Below, one piece after another: positions 1 through 7,740 of a stretch of 23,095 bases of DNA (position 1 is its first letter; the number at the start of each line of letters is the position of its first letter). The notes under the pieces were generated by a model. The model made no database searches. It was not told the origin of the DNA and was given only the letters and a program-made list of their open reading frames with translations. The DNA comes from an uncultured Clostridia bacterium. GTDB lineage: Bacteria; Bacillota; Clostridia; Christensenellales; Borkfalkiaceae. A program made the translations under genes and the position numbers. The stretch covers positions 1 through 23,095 of the forward strand of contig CALDOZ010000017.1 in the NCBI GenBank assembly GCA_937912025.1, given 5' to 3'.

Positions 1-59
1 CGCTGAGATTAACCTTTTTGGTTATCGAAGTGTTGAACCTAAGCAGTAACGCAGTTTTG

Positions 60-79
60 CGCAGTTTATAGACCTTTAA
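60..79. repeat. 20-bp dispersed repeat, copy 1
   Basis: These 20 bases are identical, in the same orientation, to 7721-7740. Here the repeat covers the stop codon of the XRE-cupin gene. In the other copy it covers the stop of the endonuclease-IV-like gene, in a different reading frame. Left of it (about 40-59) the similarity to the second copy continues imperfectly if one allows a roughly 10-bp duplication of a GCAGTTTTGC-like unit. The preceding bases hold a small AACC/GGTT hairpin around 11-23. This may be the 3' edge of a second copy of the structured element at 7440-7740, cut by the window end. Confidence 0.6.
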
Positions 80-597
80 CAAGTGACCCACAAAAACTTA
101 GCCTTCTTATCCCTTTTGTTAATGATATAGTGAGTTTTATCGGCAATGAAATAAAAACTTTCGCCTTTTTTGCAAACGTGTGTTTTTTTGCCAAGTTTTA
201 TTACTATTTCGCCTTCTAAAACGTAACCGAATTCTTCGCCTTCGTGAGGAAGATCTTCAATCGTTTCGGTTTTTCCAAGTAAAGTTATAAGCATAGGCTC
301 CATTGCGTTTTTTTGCGCGTTTGGTACAAGCCAATGCATAACAGAATCGCTTGAAACTTTTTCAATAAAATCGTTTTCAGTAAATACGACTTTTTGCTCT
401 ACTTCTTCATCAAAAAACTCTTTGAGAGTAGTTCCAAGCGCCGATAAAATATCTATAAGCGTAGCAATTGACGGACTTGTTAAGTCGTTTTCAATTTGAG
501 AAATGTAACCTTTGGTAAGTTCACACCTATCGGCAAGTTCTTCTTGCGTTAATTGCGCTTGTTGCCTTAACTGTTTAATTTTACCGCCTATTTCCAT
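76..597 (-). CDS. XRE-family regulator with C-terminal cupin
   Basis: This is a DNA-binding regulator with a Cro/C1 helix-turn-helix at about residues 4-60 (LTQEELA recognition region, then KGYISQIEN) and a cupin_2 sensor at about 98-170 (PHEGEEFGYVLEGE, then KGESFYF). This layout matches the PuuR/PotR-like class, which in Clostridia often controls polyamine or amino-acid transport operons. The actual effector cannot be read from the sequence. I place the start at 597 (173 aa, MEIGGK) because AAGGAG lies 7 nt upstream. The longer frame from 618 would place that SD inside the coding region. The gene has its own consensus promoter and a probable autoregulatory operator. Its target operon is not visible, since the window ends just downstream. 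Confidence 0.9.
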   Translation of the reverse strand: MEIGGKIKQLRQQAQLTQEELADRCELTKGYISQIENDLTSPSIATLIDILSALGTTLKEFFDEEVEQKVVFTENDFIEKVSSDSVMHWLVPNAQKNAMEPMLITLLGKTETIEDLPHEGEEFGYVLEGEIVIKLGKKTHVCKKGESFYFIADKTHYIINKRDKKAKFLWVTC

Positions 598-630
598 AAA
601 CACACTCTCCTTAGGCATTGTAAACTTTTT

Positions 631-647
631 GTTTAGTAAAAGTAAAC
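631..647 (-). promoter_or_regulatory. Probable XRE-cupin autoregulatory operator
   Basis: The sequence has 5-bp inverted arms GTTTA/TAAAC around a 7-bp centre. A further GTTTAC-like half site lies just downstream on the minus strand (620-626). The site sits right after the -10 element at 650-655 and covers the expected transcription start, where a repressor would block RNA polymerase. The assignment to the adjacent regulator is inference. Confidence 0.5.
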
Positions 648-649
648 TT

Positions 650-678
650 ATTATATAGATGAATTAACGCGTTGTCAA
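650..678 (-). promoter_or_regulatory. Sigma-A promoter of the XRE-cupin gene
   Basis: The minus strand reads TTGACA (673-678), a 17-nt spacer and TATAAT (650-655), both matching the consensus exactly. It lies 53 nt upstream of the start codon at 597. Confidence 0.85.
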
Positions 679-767
679 TTATTTTAATATAATTTTTTTA
701 CATTATTTTACATTTTTTTCTAAGGCGCGAAACTCAAAAAGATTTTACGATTACTAGCAACAAAAAA

Positions 768-797
768 AGGACTGTTTTTGAACATAAAAACAATCCT
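768..797 (-). terminator. Intrinsic terminator of the PH-like membrane protein gene
   Basis: A 12-bp stem (AGGATTGTTTTT on the minus strand) with a 6-nt loop is followed by seven T residues on the minus strand. One pair is G-U as minus-strand RNA but an A-C mismatch as plus-strand RNA. This fixes the direction and matches the gene ending at 837. Confidence 0.8.
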
Positions 798-836
798 ATT
801 AATATATTAAAATTGCATACACGTTAGCGCGATAAA

Positions 837-1292
837 TTAAGATAAACTATCTTCGCTATAAGTGATTTTTGGCGCTTGTTCTTTAATTAAATCGATAAAT
901 TCGTAAGCCCAACTATTAAGCGTTGAAACAACAAAAAAACTATCGTCTGTAAAAATAAGTTCTAAACGATTTTTTTGTGGGTAATACTTCATTTCTTTTA
1001 CTTCGTTAAGGTCGATTTCGTTTTTAATAAAGCCCCAACTTAAAACTATTTTTTTATCTTTAATAACGTAATTTGAACTTATTAAGCACGATATTGCAAT
1101 TACGATAAAAAACACCGAAAGAGCAACAATTAATATTAATAAAAACCAATCGTATCCGGTAAATTCGTAATTACCTTTATAGTGATTAACCGTGTTAATA
1201 ACGTTTATAACTATGCTCGCAACGGCAATTGCCATTCCTACTATAAATAACGCTATTATTAGTTTTGAAAACGTATACTTAAATTTTTTCAT
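837..1292 (-). CDS. Small membrane protein with PH-like domain
   Basis: The product has two hydrophobic segments at about residues 9-31 and 48-68, then a cytosolic beta-rich region of about 75 residues (YVIKDKKIVLSWGF, EVKEMKYYP). This pattern is typical of bacterial PH-domain membrane proteins, in which a PH-like fold follows a two-helix anchor. No catalytic motif is visible and the function is unknown. The longest frame begins at a GTG at 1301, only 1 nt after the AAAGGA SD. The ATG at 1292 has a spacing of about 10 nt, so I use it (151 aa, MKKFKYTF). It is a single-gene unit with its own promoter and terminator, divergent from the ABC-F gene. Confidence 0.75.
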   Translation of the reverse strand: MKKFKYTFSKLIIALFIVGMAIAVASIVINVINTVNHYKGNYEFTGYDWFLLILIVALSVFFIVIAISCLISSNYVIKDKKIVLSWGFIKNEIDLNEVKEMKYYPQKNRLELIFTDDSFFVVSTLNSWAYEFIDLIKEQAPKITYSEDSLS

Positions 1293-1322
1293 AATATTCA
1301 CGTCCTTTAATTATGTACGATT

Positions 1323-1351
1323 ATTGTAACACATTTTTTTGATGTCGGCAA
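1323..1351 (-). promoter_or_regulatory. Promoter of the PH-like membrane protein gene
   Basis: The minus strand reads TTGCCG (1346-1351), a 17-nt spacer and TACAAT (1323-1328). It is back to back with the plus-strand promoter at 1357-1385, with only 5 bp between the two -35 boxes. Confidence 0.75.
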
Positions 1352-1356
1352 TATTC

Positions 1357-1385
1357 TTGACTAAATTTTAAAATTAAAGTATGAT
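1357..1385 (+). promoter_or_regulatory. Promoter of the ABC-F gene
   Basis: TTGACT (1357-1362), a 17-nt spacer and TATGAT (1380-1385) form a good sigma-A promoter. The leader to the start codon at 1415 is only about 20 nt, too short for the long attenuator leaders seen before many ABC-F resistance genes. Confidence 0.8.
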
Positions 1386-1414
1386 ATTTAGGTGATTTTT
1401 AAAGGAAATTTTTT

Positions 1415-2965
1415 ATGAGTATACTTGAAATACGAAATTTATCTCATCGCTACGATGATAGAAACTTATTTTTAAACGCCAACTTAACTATAAATAACGG
1501 CGAACACCTTGGAATAGTTGGTCTTAACGGCGCTGGTAAAACGACGTTTATTAATATTTTAGCAGGTAAACTTTCGCAAGACGACGGCGAAGTTTTGCGT
1601 CAGTCTAACGCACGCTGGGGATATCTTGACCAACACGCCGATATTGATAGAAGCCAAACGGTTATGGAATATCTTCGCCACGCTTTTGATTATTTATACG
1701 ATTTAAACGACAAACTTGAAAAATTATACGAAAAAATGGGCGAAGTTGAAGATCCTGACGAACTTGACAAGTTAATTAATCGTTCTTCACGAATGCAAGA
1801 CGAACTTGACAACGCCGGGTTTTACGATATCGACTCTAAAATTAAAAAGGTTGCAGGCGGGCTTGGCGTTAATAATTTTGGGTACGACACGTTAATTTCG
1901 CGTTTATCTGGTGGCGAAAGAGCAAAACTAATGCTTTCAAAACTTTTACTTGAAGAAGTGGACGTAATGTTACTTGACGAGCCTACCAACTTTCTTGATA
2001 TAGAGCATATAGAATGGTTAAAAAAATACCTTAATTCTTACAAAAAAACGTTTATGGTAATCTCTCACGATACCGATTTTTTAGACGGCGTTTGCAAGTT
2101 TATTATAAATATTGAAAATGGTAATATTAAAAAGTATTCAGGCAATTATACAGAATTTTTCGCTCAATACGAAATGAACGCTAAACAGTATGAAGACGAG
2201 TACAATCGTCAACAAGCGGAAATTAAAAAAATGCAAGAATATATTGATAAAAACAAAGCGCGCGCAGCAACGGCGGGAATGGCTAACTCGCGTAAAAAGA
2301 TGCTTGATAGAATTGAAGTTATGCAAAAACCCGTTACTTTTTACGAGGCTACTTTTTCATTTCCGTATATTCAACTTAACAGTAAAGATTTTTTAATCGT
2401 TAAAGATTTAGAAGTAGGTTACGATAAAACGCTTATTCCGCCAATATCTTTCCATCTTAAAAGCAACGATAAACTTTGGATAAGAGGTACTAATGGCGTT
2501 GGAAAAACTACGCTTATAAAAACTTTACTTAGAAAAATCCCGTTGCGAGCAGGTAAGTTTGATTTTCATATAGCGTCTAAACCAGCCTACTTAGAGCAAG
2601 AACTTGATTTTAATAATTTATCAATTTCGGCAATGCAGTACTACAACGAAACTTTTCCACGCGCTAACGTAAAAGAACAACGCCAAGAACTTGCAAAAGT
2701 TGGACTTAAAGGCGAACTTGCGTCTAAACCGCTTTGTGATATGAGCGGCGGCGAGCAAGTAAGAGTTAAACTTGCAACGCTTTGCAATACGCCGTCTAAC
2801 GTTCTTATTTTAGACGAGCCTACAAACCATCTTGACGTAAAAGCCAAAGAAGCGTTAAAGCAAGCGCTTATAAATTATGAAGGCGCTATTATTTTAGTTA
2901 GCCACGAACAAGAATTTGCTAAAAGCATATGCAATATTATTTTTGACGCTAAAACTAATTTTTAA
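1415..2965 (+). CDS. ABC-F family ribosome-associated ATPase
   Basis: This soluble protein has two ABC ATPase cassettes in one 516-residue chain and no membrane segment. Cassette 1 has Walker A GLNGAGKTT (residues 36-44), signature LSGGERAKL and Walker B with DEPTNFLD. Cassette 2 has GTNGVGKTT, MSGGEQVRVKL and LDEPTNHLD. A charged, coiled-coil-like linker (about 240-320, rich in K, E, Q) separates them, as expected for ABC-F factors that bind the ribosomal E site. Members either aid translation (EttA, YkpA/YbiT, Uup types) or protect ribosomes from antibiotics (Lsa, Vga types). The subfamily cannot be settled by eye. The AAAGGA SD ends 8 nt before the ATG. A MATE exporter follows 94 bp downstream on the same strand. 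Confidence 0.92.
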   Translation: MSILEIRNLSHRYDDRNLFLNANLTINNGEHLGIVGLNGAGKTTFINILAGKLSQDDGEVLRQSNARWGYLDQHADIDRSQTVMEYLRHAFDYLYDLNDKLEKLYEKMGEVEDPDELDKLINRSSRMQDELDNAGFYDIDSKIKKVAGGLGVNNFGYDTLISRLSGGERAKLMLSKLLLEEVDVMLLDEPTNFLDIEHIEWLKKYLNSYKKTFMVISHDTDFLDGVCKFIINIENGNIKKYSGNYTEFFAQYEMNAKQYEDEYNRQQAEIKKMQEYIDKNKARAATAGMANSRKKMLDRIEVMQKPVTFYEATFSFPYIQLNSKDFLIVKDLEVGYDKTLIPPISFHLKSNDKLWIRGTNGVGKTTLIKTLLRKIPLRAGKFDFHIASKPAYLEQELDFNNLSISAMQYYNETFPRANVKEQRQELAKVGLKGELASKPLCDMSGGEQVRVKLATLCNTPSNVLILDEPTNHLDVKAKEALKQALINYEGAIILVSHEQEFAKSICNIIFDAKTNF

Positions 2966-3059
2966 TGCGTAATTGCGCAAAAAACATCAAAAATCCTTAG
3001 GAAAAGTTATTCAAAATACTATACGTTTGATTATTATATTTTACTAAAAACTTTTAATT

Positions 3060-4469
3060 ATGGCACTACAATCTTTTTTTAAAAAATATATAGGCGATAG
3101 AAATTTTTACAAGTCAGTTTTAGCAATTTCAGTCCCCATAATGATTCAAAACGGCATAACTAACTTTGTTAGTTTGCTTGATAACATTATGGTTGGACAA
3201 ATTTCAACGGAAGCGATGAGTGGCGTTTCTATCGTAAATCAGTTTATTTTTATATTCAACTTAATAATTTTTGGGGCAATTTCAGCATCGGGAATATTCA
3301 CTTCTCAATTTTATGGTAAAGGCGACGTTGAAGGTGTAAGACATACTTTTAGGTTTAAGTTTATTGTAAACTTTTTTGCTTGTTTATTAGGAATATTAGT
3401 TTTCGTTTTCTTTGACGACGCTCTTATAAATTTATTCTTACACGATGAAAAGCAGTTAAACTTACTATCTACTCTCAACTTTGGTAAAAGTTACTTATTC
3501 ATTATGCTGTTTGGATTACTGCCCTATTCCGTTTCGCAAGTATACGCGTCTACAATGCGAGAAACGGGCGATACGGTAACGCCTATGATTTCAAGCATAA
3601 TAGCGGTAGCAACCAATTGTATACTTAACGCCATTTTAATTTTCGGCTTATTAGGATTTCCAGCGTTGGGAGTTGAAGGCGCAGCGATTGCTACTGTAAT
3701 TTCGCGCTTTGTTGAACTTTTTATATTGCTTTTTAAAACTCATTTAAACAGCAAAAAATACCCATTTATTATCGGCGCGTATCGTTCGCTTAAAATTCCT
3801 AAAAATCTTGCTAAACAAATTATTATAAAAGGTTTTCCACTAATTTTAAACGAATTTTTGTGGGCGCTAGCAATGATAATGCGTAATCAATGCTATTCAA
3901 CACGCGGGCTTGACGTAGTTGCGGCGCAAAACATAAGTTCTACGTTGTTTAATTTTTTCAATTTAGTTTACATATCTTTAGGTAACGCCACGGCAATTAT
4001 AGTCGGCTCTTACTTAGGCGCTGGCAAACTTGATGAAGCGTACGATTACTCTAATAAACTTCTTGCTTTTTCAGTTATCGCTACTACTTTAGTTTCCGTT
4101 ATATTCGTTGCTTGCGCGTTTTTCTTTCCTTTTATTTACAATACGAGTGACGATGTTAGACAACTTGCAACTATAATGATGATAATTTCAAGTGTAACGA
4201 TGCCGTTTTGCGCTTACGCTAACGCCGCTTACTTTTCAATGCGCTCGGGAGGAAAAGTTGCCGTCACGTTTATATTCGATAGCGGGTTTATGTGGTGCGT
4301 AGTAATGCCGTTATCGTTTATACTTTCTTACCTAACTAACATAAATATTGTTCCGTTATTTATTATTTGCCAATCAACCGAGATAATTAAAGCGTTTTTC
4401 GGCGCTGTTTTATACGGCAAAAAGACGTGGCTTAAATCGTTAGTTAACGATAATTCTTTAACTAAATAA
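3060..4469 (+). CDS. MATE family multidrug/Na+ antiporter
   Basis: This 469-residue inner-membrane protein has about 12 hydrophobic helices arranged as two MatE halves. The N-terminal half starts with the usual short amphipathic lead and PIMIQNGITNFVSLLDNIMVG, a motif typical of the NorM/DinF group. The second half repeats the pattern near FPLILNEFLWALAMI. It is expected to export cationic drugs or metabolites in exchange for Na+ or H+. No SD is visible before the ATG at 3060, and the in-frame stop at 3045-3047 leaves no good upstream start. Expression may rely on an AU-rich start region. It shares its direction with the ABC-F gene and ends at a strong terminator. Confidence 0.92.
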   Translation: MALQSFFKKYIGDRNFYKSVLAISVPIMIQNGITNFVSLLDNIMVGQISTEAMSGVSIVNQFIFIFNLIIFGAISASGIFTSQFYGKGDVEGVRHTFRFKFIVNFFACLLGILVFVFFDDALINLFLHDEKQLNLLSTLNFGKSYLFIMLFGLLPYSVSQVYASTMRETGDTVTPMISSIIAVATNCILNAILIFGLLGFPALGVEGAAIATVISRFVELFILLFKTHLNSKKYPFIIGAYRSLKIPKNLAKQIIIKGFPLILNEFLWALAMIMRNQCYSTRGLDVVAAQNISSTLFNFFNLVYISLGNATAIIVGSYLGAGKLDEAYDYSNKLLAFSVIATTLVSVIFVACAFFFPFIYNTSDDVRQLATIMMIISSVTMPFCAYANAAYFSMRSGGKVAVTFIFDSGFMWCVVMPLSFILSYLTNINIVPLFIICQSTEIIKAFFGAVLYGKKTWLKSLVNDNSLTK

Positions 4470-4482
4470 ACGTTAACTTATA

Positions 4483-4523
4483 AAAAAAGCGTTTAGAAAC
4501 TTAAAGTAACTAAACGCTTTTTT
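4483..4523. terminator. Bidirectional intrinsic terminator
   Basis: A perfect 14-bp stem, AAAAAAGCGTTTAG / CTAAACGCTTTTTT, encloses a 13-nt loop, with A and T runs at the outer ends. It lies between the convergent MATE (+) and YkvI-type (-) genes and can serve both. Confidence 0.9.
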
Positions 4524-4524
4524 G

Positions 4525-5583
4525 CTAAATTTTCTTTTTAGAATTTACATAGTTTATTGTTATCATAATAATTGCAACTATACCTATATATCCACTAAGT
4601 GGATACATTATAGCTATTAAATCGCTAAATCCTATTAAACTTACAACGTAGGCTAAAATTCCGAGTGGAATAATAAGTATAAGTTTGTGCTTTTTTATTT
4701 TTTTACTACTTTGCTCGAAAAAGTCAGTTACCGCAACGGTATGCGATACCGCCGTTCCAAACATACCCATAAGCATAAGTAAAGCGTAAACGTAAAAGAG
4801 TGGACCGCTAATTACTTTTGCAAGTTCAAGCATAGGAAGGGCTTTAGTTGCAAACTCTAAACTGGTGTAAAGCGGACATAATACGGCAACTGAAATTAAA
4901 AGCAAAACTATACTTGCGTAAGTCATTCCTTGAATTGCCGTGTTTTTATCTTTTACTCTCGCGCCAAGCGGAGCAACAACGCCAAGCGTACAATATAAAT
5001 TATGTACTGCAAACAATATTGCCGACACTATAACGTTTGGTAGCATCCACGTCGCGCCTGTTACGGGCGCTAAATTTAAGTTTGGTAACCCGTACTTAAC
5101 TACGGCAACTACGCTTATAGCCATCGTTGCTAACGTTAATATAGGAATAGTTGAACTAAGTATAGTTATAACGCCGTTTAAACCAAAATATGCTACTACC
5201 ATTACTGCGATTGTAAAAATAAGCGAAGTCCACCACTCGCCTACACCTAAAACGGTTTTGAATAGCGAACCTGCGCCTGCGAGCATAACGGAAACGACGA
5301 AGAATATAAAAATAACTTCTGTTATTACGAAAAATCCGCGCAACCATTTATTATCTTTTTTTACGATTAATACGTCAAACCTACTAATATCGTTTTCGCC
5401 GGCGTATCTTATAGAAATATAACCAAATACGGCTTGCAAAATTATTGCAAATATTAAAGCGACCGCTCCCCACTTACCAAAACTACCAAAAAACTGCCAA
5501 AGTTCGTTACCAGATAAAAATCCCGCGCCAACGAAACACCCAGCGTAAGTAAAGGCAAGTTTGCTACTTTTAATTTCTTTCAT
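4525..5583 (-). CDS. YkvI-family integral membrane transporter-like protein
   Basis: The protein has 352 residues and about ten hydrophobic helices. It starts with KLAFTYAGCFVGAGFLSGNELWQFF, a glycine-rich first helix typical of the YkvI family, a distant relative of LeuT/APC-fold transporters. Length and layout agree with B. subtilis YkvI (about 345 residues), whose substrate is not known to me. The C-terminus is short and basic (NSKKKI). AGGAG lies just upstream of the ATG at 5583. It is a single-gene unit with its own promoter and a shared terminator. Confidence 0.8.
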   Translation of the reverse strand: MKEIKSSKLAFTYAGCFVGAGFLSGNELWQFFGSFGKWGAVALIFAIILQAVFGYISIRYAGENDISRFDVLIVKKDNKWLRGFFVITEVIFIFFVVSVMLAGAGSLFKTVLGVGEWWTSLIFTIAVMVVAYFGLNGVITILSSTIPILTLATMAISVVAVVKYGLPNLNLAPVTGATWMLPNVIVSAILFAVHNLYCTLGVVAPLGARVKDKNTAIQGMTYASIVLLLISVAVLCPLYTSLEFATKALPMLELAKVISGPLFYVYALLMLMGMFGTAVSHTVAVTDFFEQSSKKIKKHKLILIIPLGILAYVVSLIGFSDLIAIMYPLSGYIGIVAIIMITINYVNSKKKI

Positions 5584-5607
5584 AACTCTCCTAAGTAAAA
5601 CACAGTT

Positions 5608-5636
5608 ATTATATCAAATTGCAAATAGAAAAGCAA
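5608..5636 (-). promoter_or_regulatory. Promoter of the YkvI-family gene
   Basis: The minus strand reads TTGCTT (5631-5636), a 17-nt spacer and TATAAT (5608-5613), placed about 25 nt before the ATG. Confidence 0.75.
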
Positions 5637-5701
5637 GATAAAACGTTTTTAAAAGGACGTGTTTTTACTATAAATTTTATTTTATTGGGAGTAAAAATAA
5701 A

Positions 5702-5729
5702 ACCTATCCGCTAAATAAAACGGATAGGT
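5702..5729 (-). terminator. Intrinsic terminator after ppx/gppA
   Basis: A perfect 9-bp stem ACCTATCCG / CGGATAGGT with a 10-nt loop is followed on the minus strand by TTTATTTTTA. It lies 20 bp past the phosphatase stop codon. Confidence 0.85.
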
Positions 5730-5749
5730 CTATAATTTATTAAATTATA

Positions 5750-7264
5750 TTATAAAATTTCAAGGTTCTTTTTAAATACGCGCTTGAAATCTGTTTGAGC
5801 AGATAACGCCGCTTTAATTTCTAAAGTAGTATCGCTATCAGACTCAGTTTTCATAATAACCGAATCGCCTAAAACGTCACAATTAATAGTGTGAACTGAA
5901 CTTGCCATACTTCTATCTAAACTTTCAGCAATTCTAAGTATTACGCCAAGTTTACGAACGACTTCAACGTCTTCTTCACTTATAAATTCTTTATATTTTA
6001 CAAGGTCTGCTAAAGAGAAATCGTCGTTTTTGTAATCGGAAACAACTAATGCTGCAAGTACCACTTCCCTTTGTGTAATGCCGTATAAACTTGAATTTAA
6101 AATAATATAAGCGGTGTGTTTTTGAAAGTCGTAATACTTAATGCTAGTACCAGCATCGTGCAAGCAAGCGGCAACTTTTAAAATTTTGAGGCATTGCCTT
6201 GGGAATTTATGCAAAACTCTTAATTGCTTAAATAACTGGACTGATAAATTAACTACTTGCTCGCTATGTTTTTCATTACAACCGTAATACTTAACAAGCG
6301 TACGCATACTGTAACCTAAAACGTCGGTAATAGGCTTTTCAATAGTTGTAGGAACTGCGTAATTAAACATAATACCTTCACGCAAACCGCAAGACGCAAT
6401 AGTAGTCGCTTCAAAATTAAGATACTTCATAAATGCGTGCGCAACTGCAAAAGCGGACGGTAAAATGTCTGTTCTTTCAGGGGAAACGCCTTTAATTCTT
6501 CTCTTTTTATCGCCGTCAACCGTTTTGAACATTGAGTAAACGTCTTCAAACTCGTCAAGAGTGATTGAATAGTTATGAATGAGCGGAAGCGGACATTTTT
6601 TCTTCATTTTTACAATTTTGCAAAGATTTCTAAACGAACCGCCACAACCAATCATTTGAGTTTCAGGGTCAATTTCTTTAAGCCATTCAATTCTTGATAA
6701 TTGGTCGGTAATAAATTCTTCGATTTTTTCCGCTTGTTCTTCTTGAGTTAACCCGTCGTTACCAAATAAATCGGTAAGAGTAACAGCGCCAAAAGGTAAA
6801 GTTTCGTAGTTTAATAAATTTCTTCTATTATAATAAATAATTTTAGACGAACCGCCACCAATTTCAAGAATAAGACCTTTAGGAATATCCATAGTATTGA
6901 TAACGCCACGATAAACGTACGTTGCTTCTTCTTCAGCAGATAAAACTTTAAGTTTTATACCCGTATTTGCAACTACTTCGTCAAGAAAACTACGTTGATT
7001 TTTTGCGCGACGAACTGCGGCAGTAGCAACTGCAATAATGCGCTCAATTTCATACGCATCGCATAATTTTCTAAACATTTTAAGAGTTTTTATCGTTTCA
7101 GAAATACGTTGAGGTTTTAAAAACCCGTCACGCTCCATATCTTTTCCGAGTCTTACACTCTCTTTTAGTTGGTCTATAACTACAAAATGACCGTCACCGA
7201 GCATTTCTACAATGACGAGTCTTGCAGTATTTGAACCTAAATCAATAATACCAATCTTTTCCAA
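5750..7264 (-). CDS. Ppx/GppA phosphatase with C-terminal HD domain
   Basis: This is a member of the exopolyphosphatase / guanosine pentaphosphate phosphatase family, 504 aa, which releases phosphate from polyphosphate or (p)ppGpp. The N-terminal ASKHA ATPase-like domain shows the P-loop-like IDLGSNTARL (7-16), ATAAVRRAKN and EIGGGSSK. The C-terminal part holds an HD-type helical domain with CLHDAG at about 367-372. The start is TTG, with GAGG 8 nt upstream. The next Met (residue 21) would remove the essential IDLGSN segment, so the TTG is preferred. It is transcribed alone, and no ppk is present in this window. Whether polyphosphate or pppGpp is the substrate cannot be decided from the sequence. 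Confidence 0.88.
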   Translation of the reverse strand: MEKIGIIDLGSNTARLVIVEMLGDGHFVVIDQLKESVRLGKDMERDGFLKPQRISETIKTLKMFRKLCDAYEIERIIAVATAAVRRAKNQRSFLDEVVANTGIKLKVLSAEEEATYVYRGVINTMDIPKGLILEIGGGSSKIIYYNRRNLLNYETLPFGAVTLTDLFGNDGLTQEEQAEKIEEFITDQLSRIEWLKEIDPETQMIGCGGSFRNLCKIVKMKKKCPLPLIHNYSITLDEFEDVYSMFKTVDGDKKRRIKGVSPERTDILPSAFAVAHAFMKYLNFEATTIASCGLREGIMFNYAVPTTIEKPITDVLGYSMRTLVKYYGCNEKHSEQVVNLSVQLFKQLRVLHKFPRQCLKILKVAACLHDAGTSIKYYDFQKHTAYIILNSSLYGITQREVVLAALVVSDYKNDDFSLADLVKYKEFISEEDVEVVRKLGVILRIAESLDRSMASSVHTINCDVLGDSVIMKTESDSDTTLEIKAALSAQTDFKRVFKKNLEIL

Positions 7265-7439
7265 CTTTTATACCTCTTTAAAGTAAAATATATTATAAGC
7301 CCGCGTAAAAAAGTGTATTAAAACGAGCAGTACATACCATTCCTTGTGCATATTATACACTAAAATTTCTACTTTTTCAATAGGCAATTTGAAAAAATTA
7401 ATATTTTTTTAGATTTTAACTTTTTAGTGGAATAATTTG
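7265..7439. other. Intergenic region upstream of ppx
   Basis: No coding potential is seen. It contains the ppx promoter (7352-7380) and a second TATAAT-like hexamer (7292-7297) without a good -35. A weak plus-strand promoter candidate lies at 7408-7436: TTTAGA, a 17-nt spacer, then an extended -10 TGG-AATAAT. It could drive the candidate RNA to the right. Confidence 0.5.
7352..7380 (-). promoter_or_regulatory. Promoter of ppx/gppA
   Basis: The minus strand reads TTGAAA (7375-7380), a 17-nt spacer and TATAAT (7352-7357). It predicts a leader of about 80 nt before the TTG start at 7264. Confidence 0.75.
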
Positions 7440-7740
7440 TAATTTATTTATAAAAAATATAAAAATCTACGCTTTTATTAAGTTTAATAACGTGCAGTTT
7501 TACTTAGGGCTCATAAAATATTTTGGACACAATTGACCTTGTTGGTTGCTCAGGTTATACAACCAAAGTAGAAACGCTGTATTGCGTAATTATTAGTTGG
7601 CTTAATATTGTGCGGTTTTAAAGGGATAGAAACAAGTTAGGCGTTTAATTAGAGTATTTGGCGATGGGAGATGTACTTGTTGTACACGAGCAAGCCAAAA
7701 CGCAATAATTAAGCGCATAACGCAGTTTATAGACCTTTAA
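7440..7740 (+). ncRNA. Candidate structured noncoding RNA
   Basis: No open frame of note exists here, yet the plus strand shows several compatible complementary segments. A hairpin forms from 7542-7548 and 7560-7566 (7 bp, 11-nt loop). A long-range helix pairs 7584-7594 with 7704-7716 (11 bp with a 2-nt bulge). A nested inner helix pairs 7597-7603 with 7692-7698 (7 bp). A small hairpin pairs 7672-7676 with 7682-7686. The loop of that hairpin can pair as 7675-7681 with 7631-7637 (7 bp, pseudoknot-like). G-rich, A-rich linkers (GAAAC, AAAGGGAUAGAAAC) favour the plus strand. The RNA would overlap the end of the opposite gene. The size and style recall the raiA motif class of Firmicutes RNAs, but I cannot confirm this from memory. 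The 5' boundary is uncertain. Confidence 0.55.
7721..7740. repeat. 20-bp dispersed repeat, copy 2
   Basis: Exact copy of 60-79. It forms the 3' edge of the candidate RNA and supplies the last four codons and the stop of the minus-strand gene ending at 7727. Confidence 0.6.

Noticed and set aside
2966..3059. Separate promoter for the MATE gene
   Set aside because: TATATT- and TATTAT-like hexamers exist, but no -35 box at 16-18 nt is convincing, so co-transcription with the ABC-F gene remains possible.
4940..5422. 160-codon plus-strand frame opposite the YkvI-type gene
   Set aside because: No SD, antisense to a well-supported membrane protein, and a composition (Thr/Ile-rich) expected from the complementary strand.
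7663..7707. Short plus-strand frame of 14 codons starting ATGGGAGATG inside the candidate RNA
   Set aside because: Too short and without an SD; the bases are better explained by the hairpin and nested helices.
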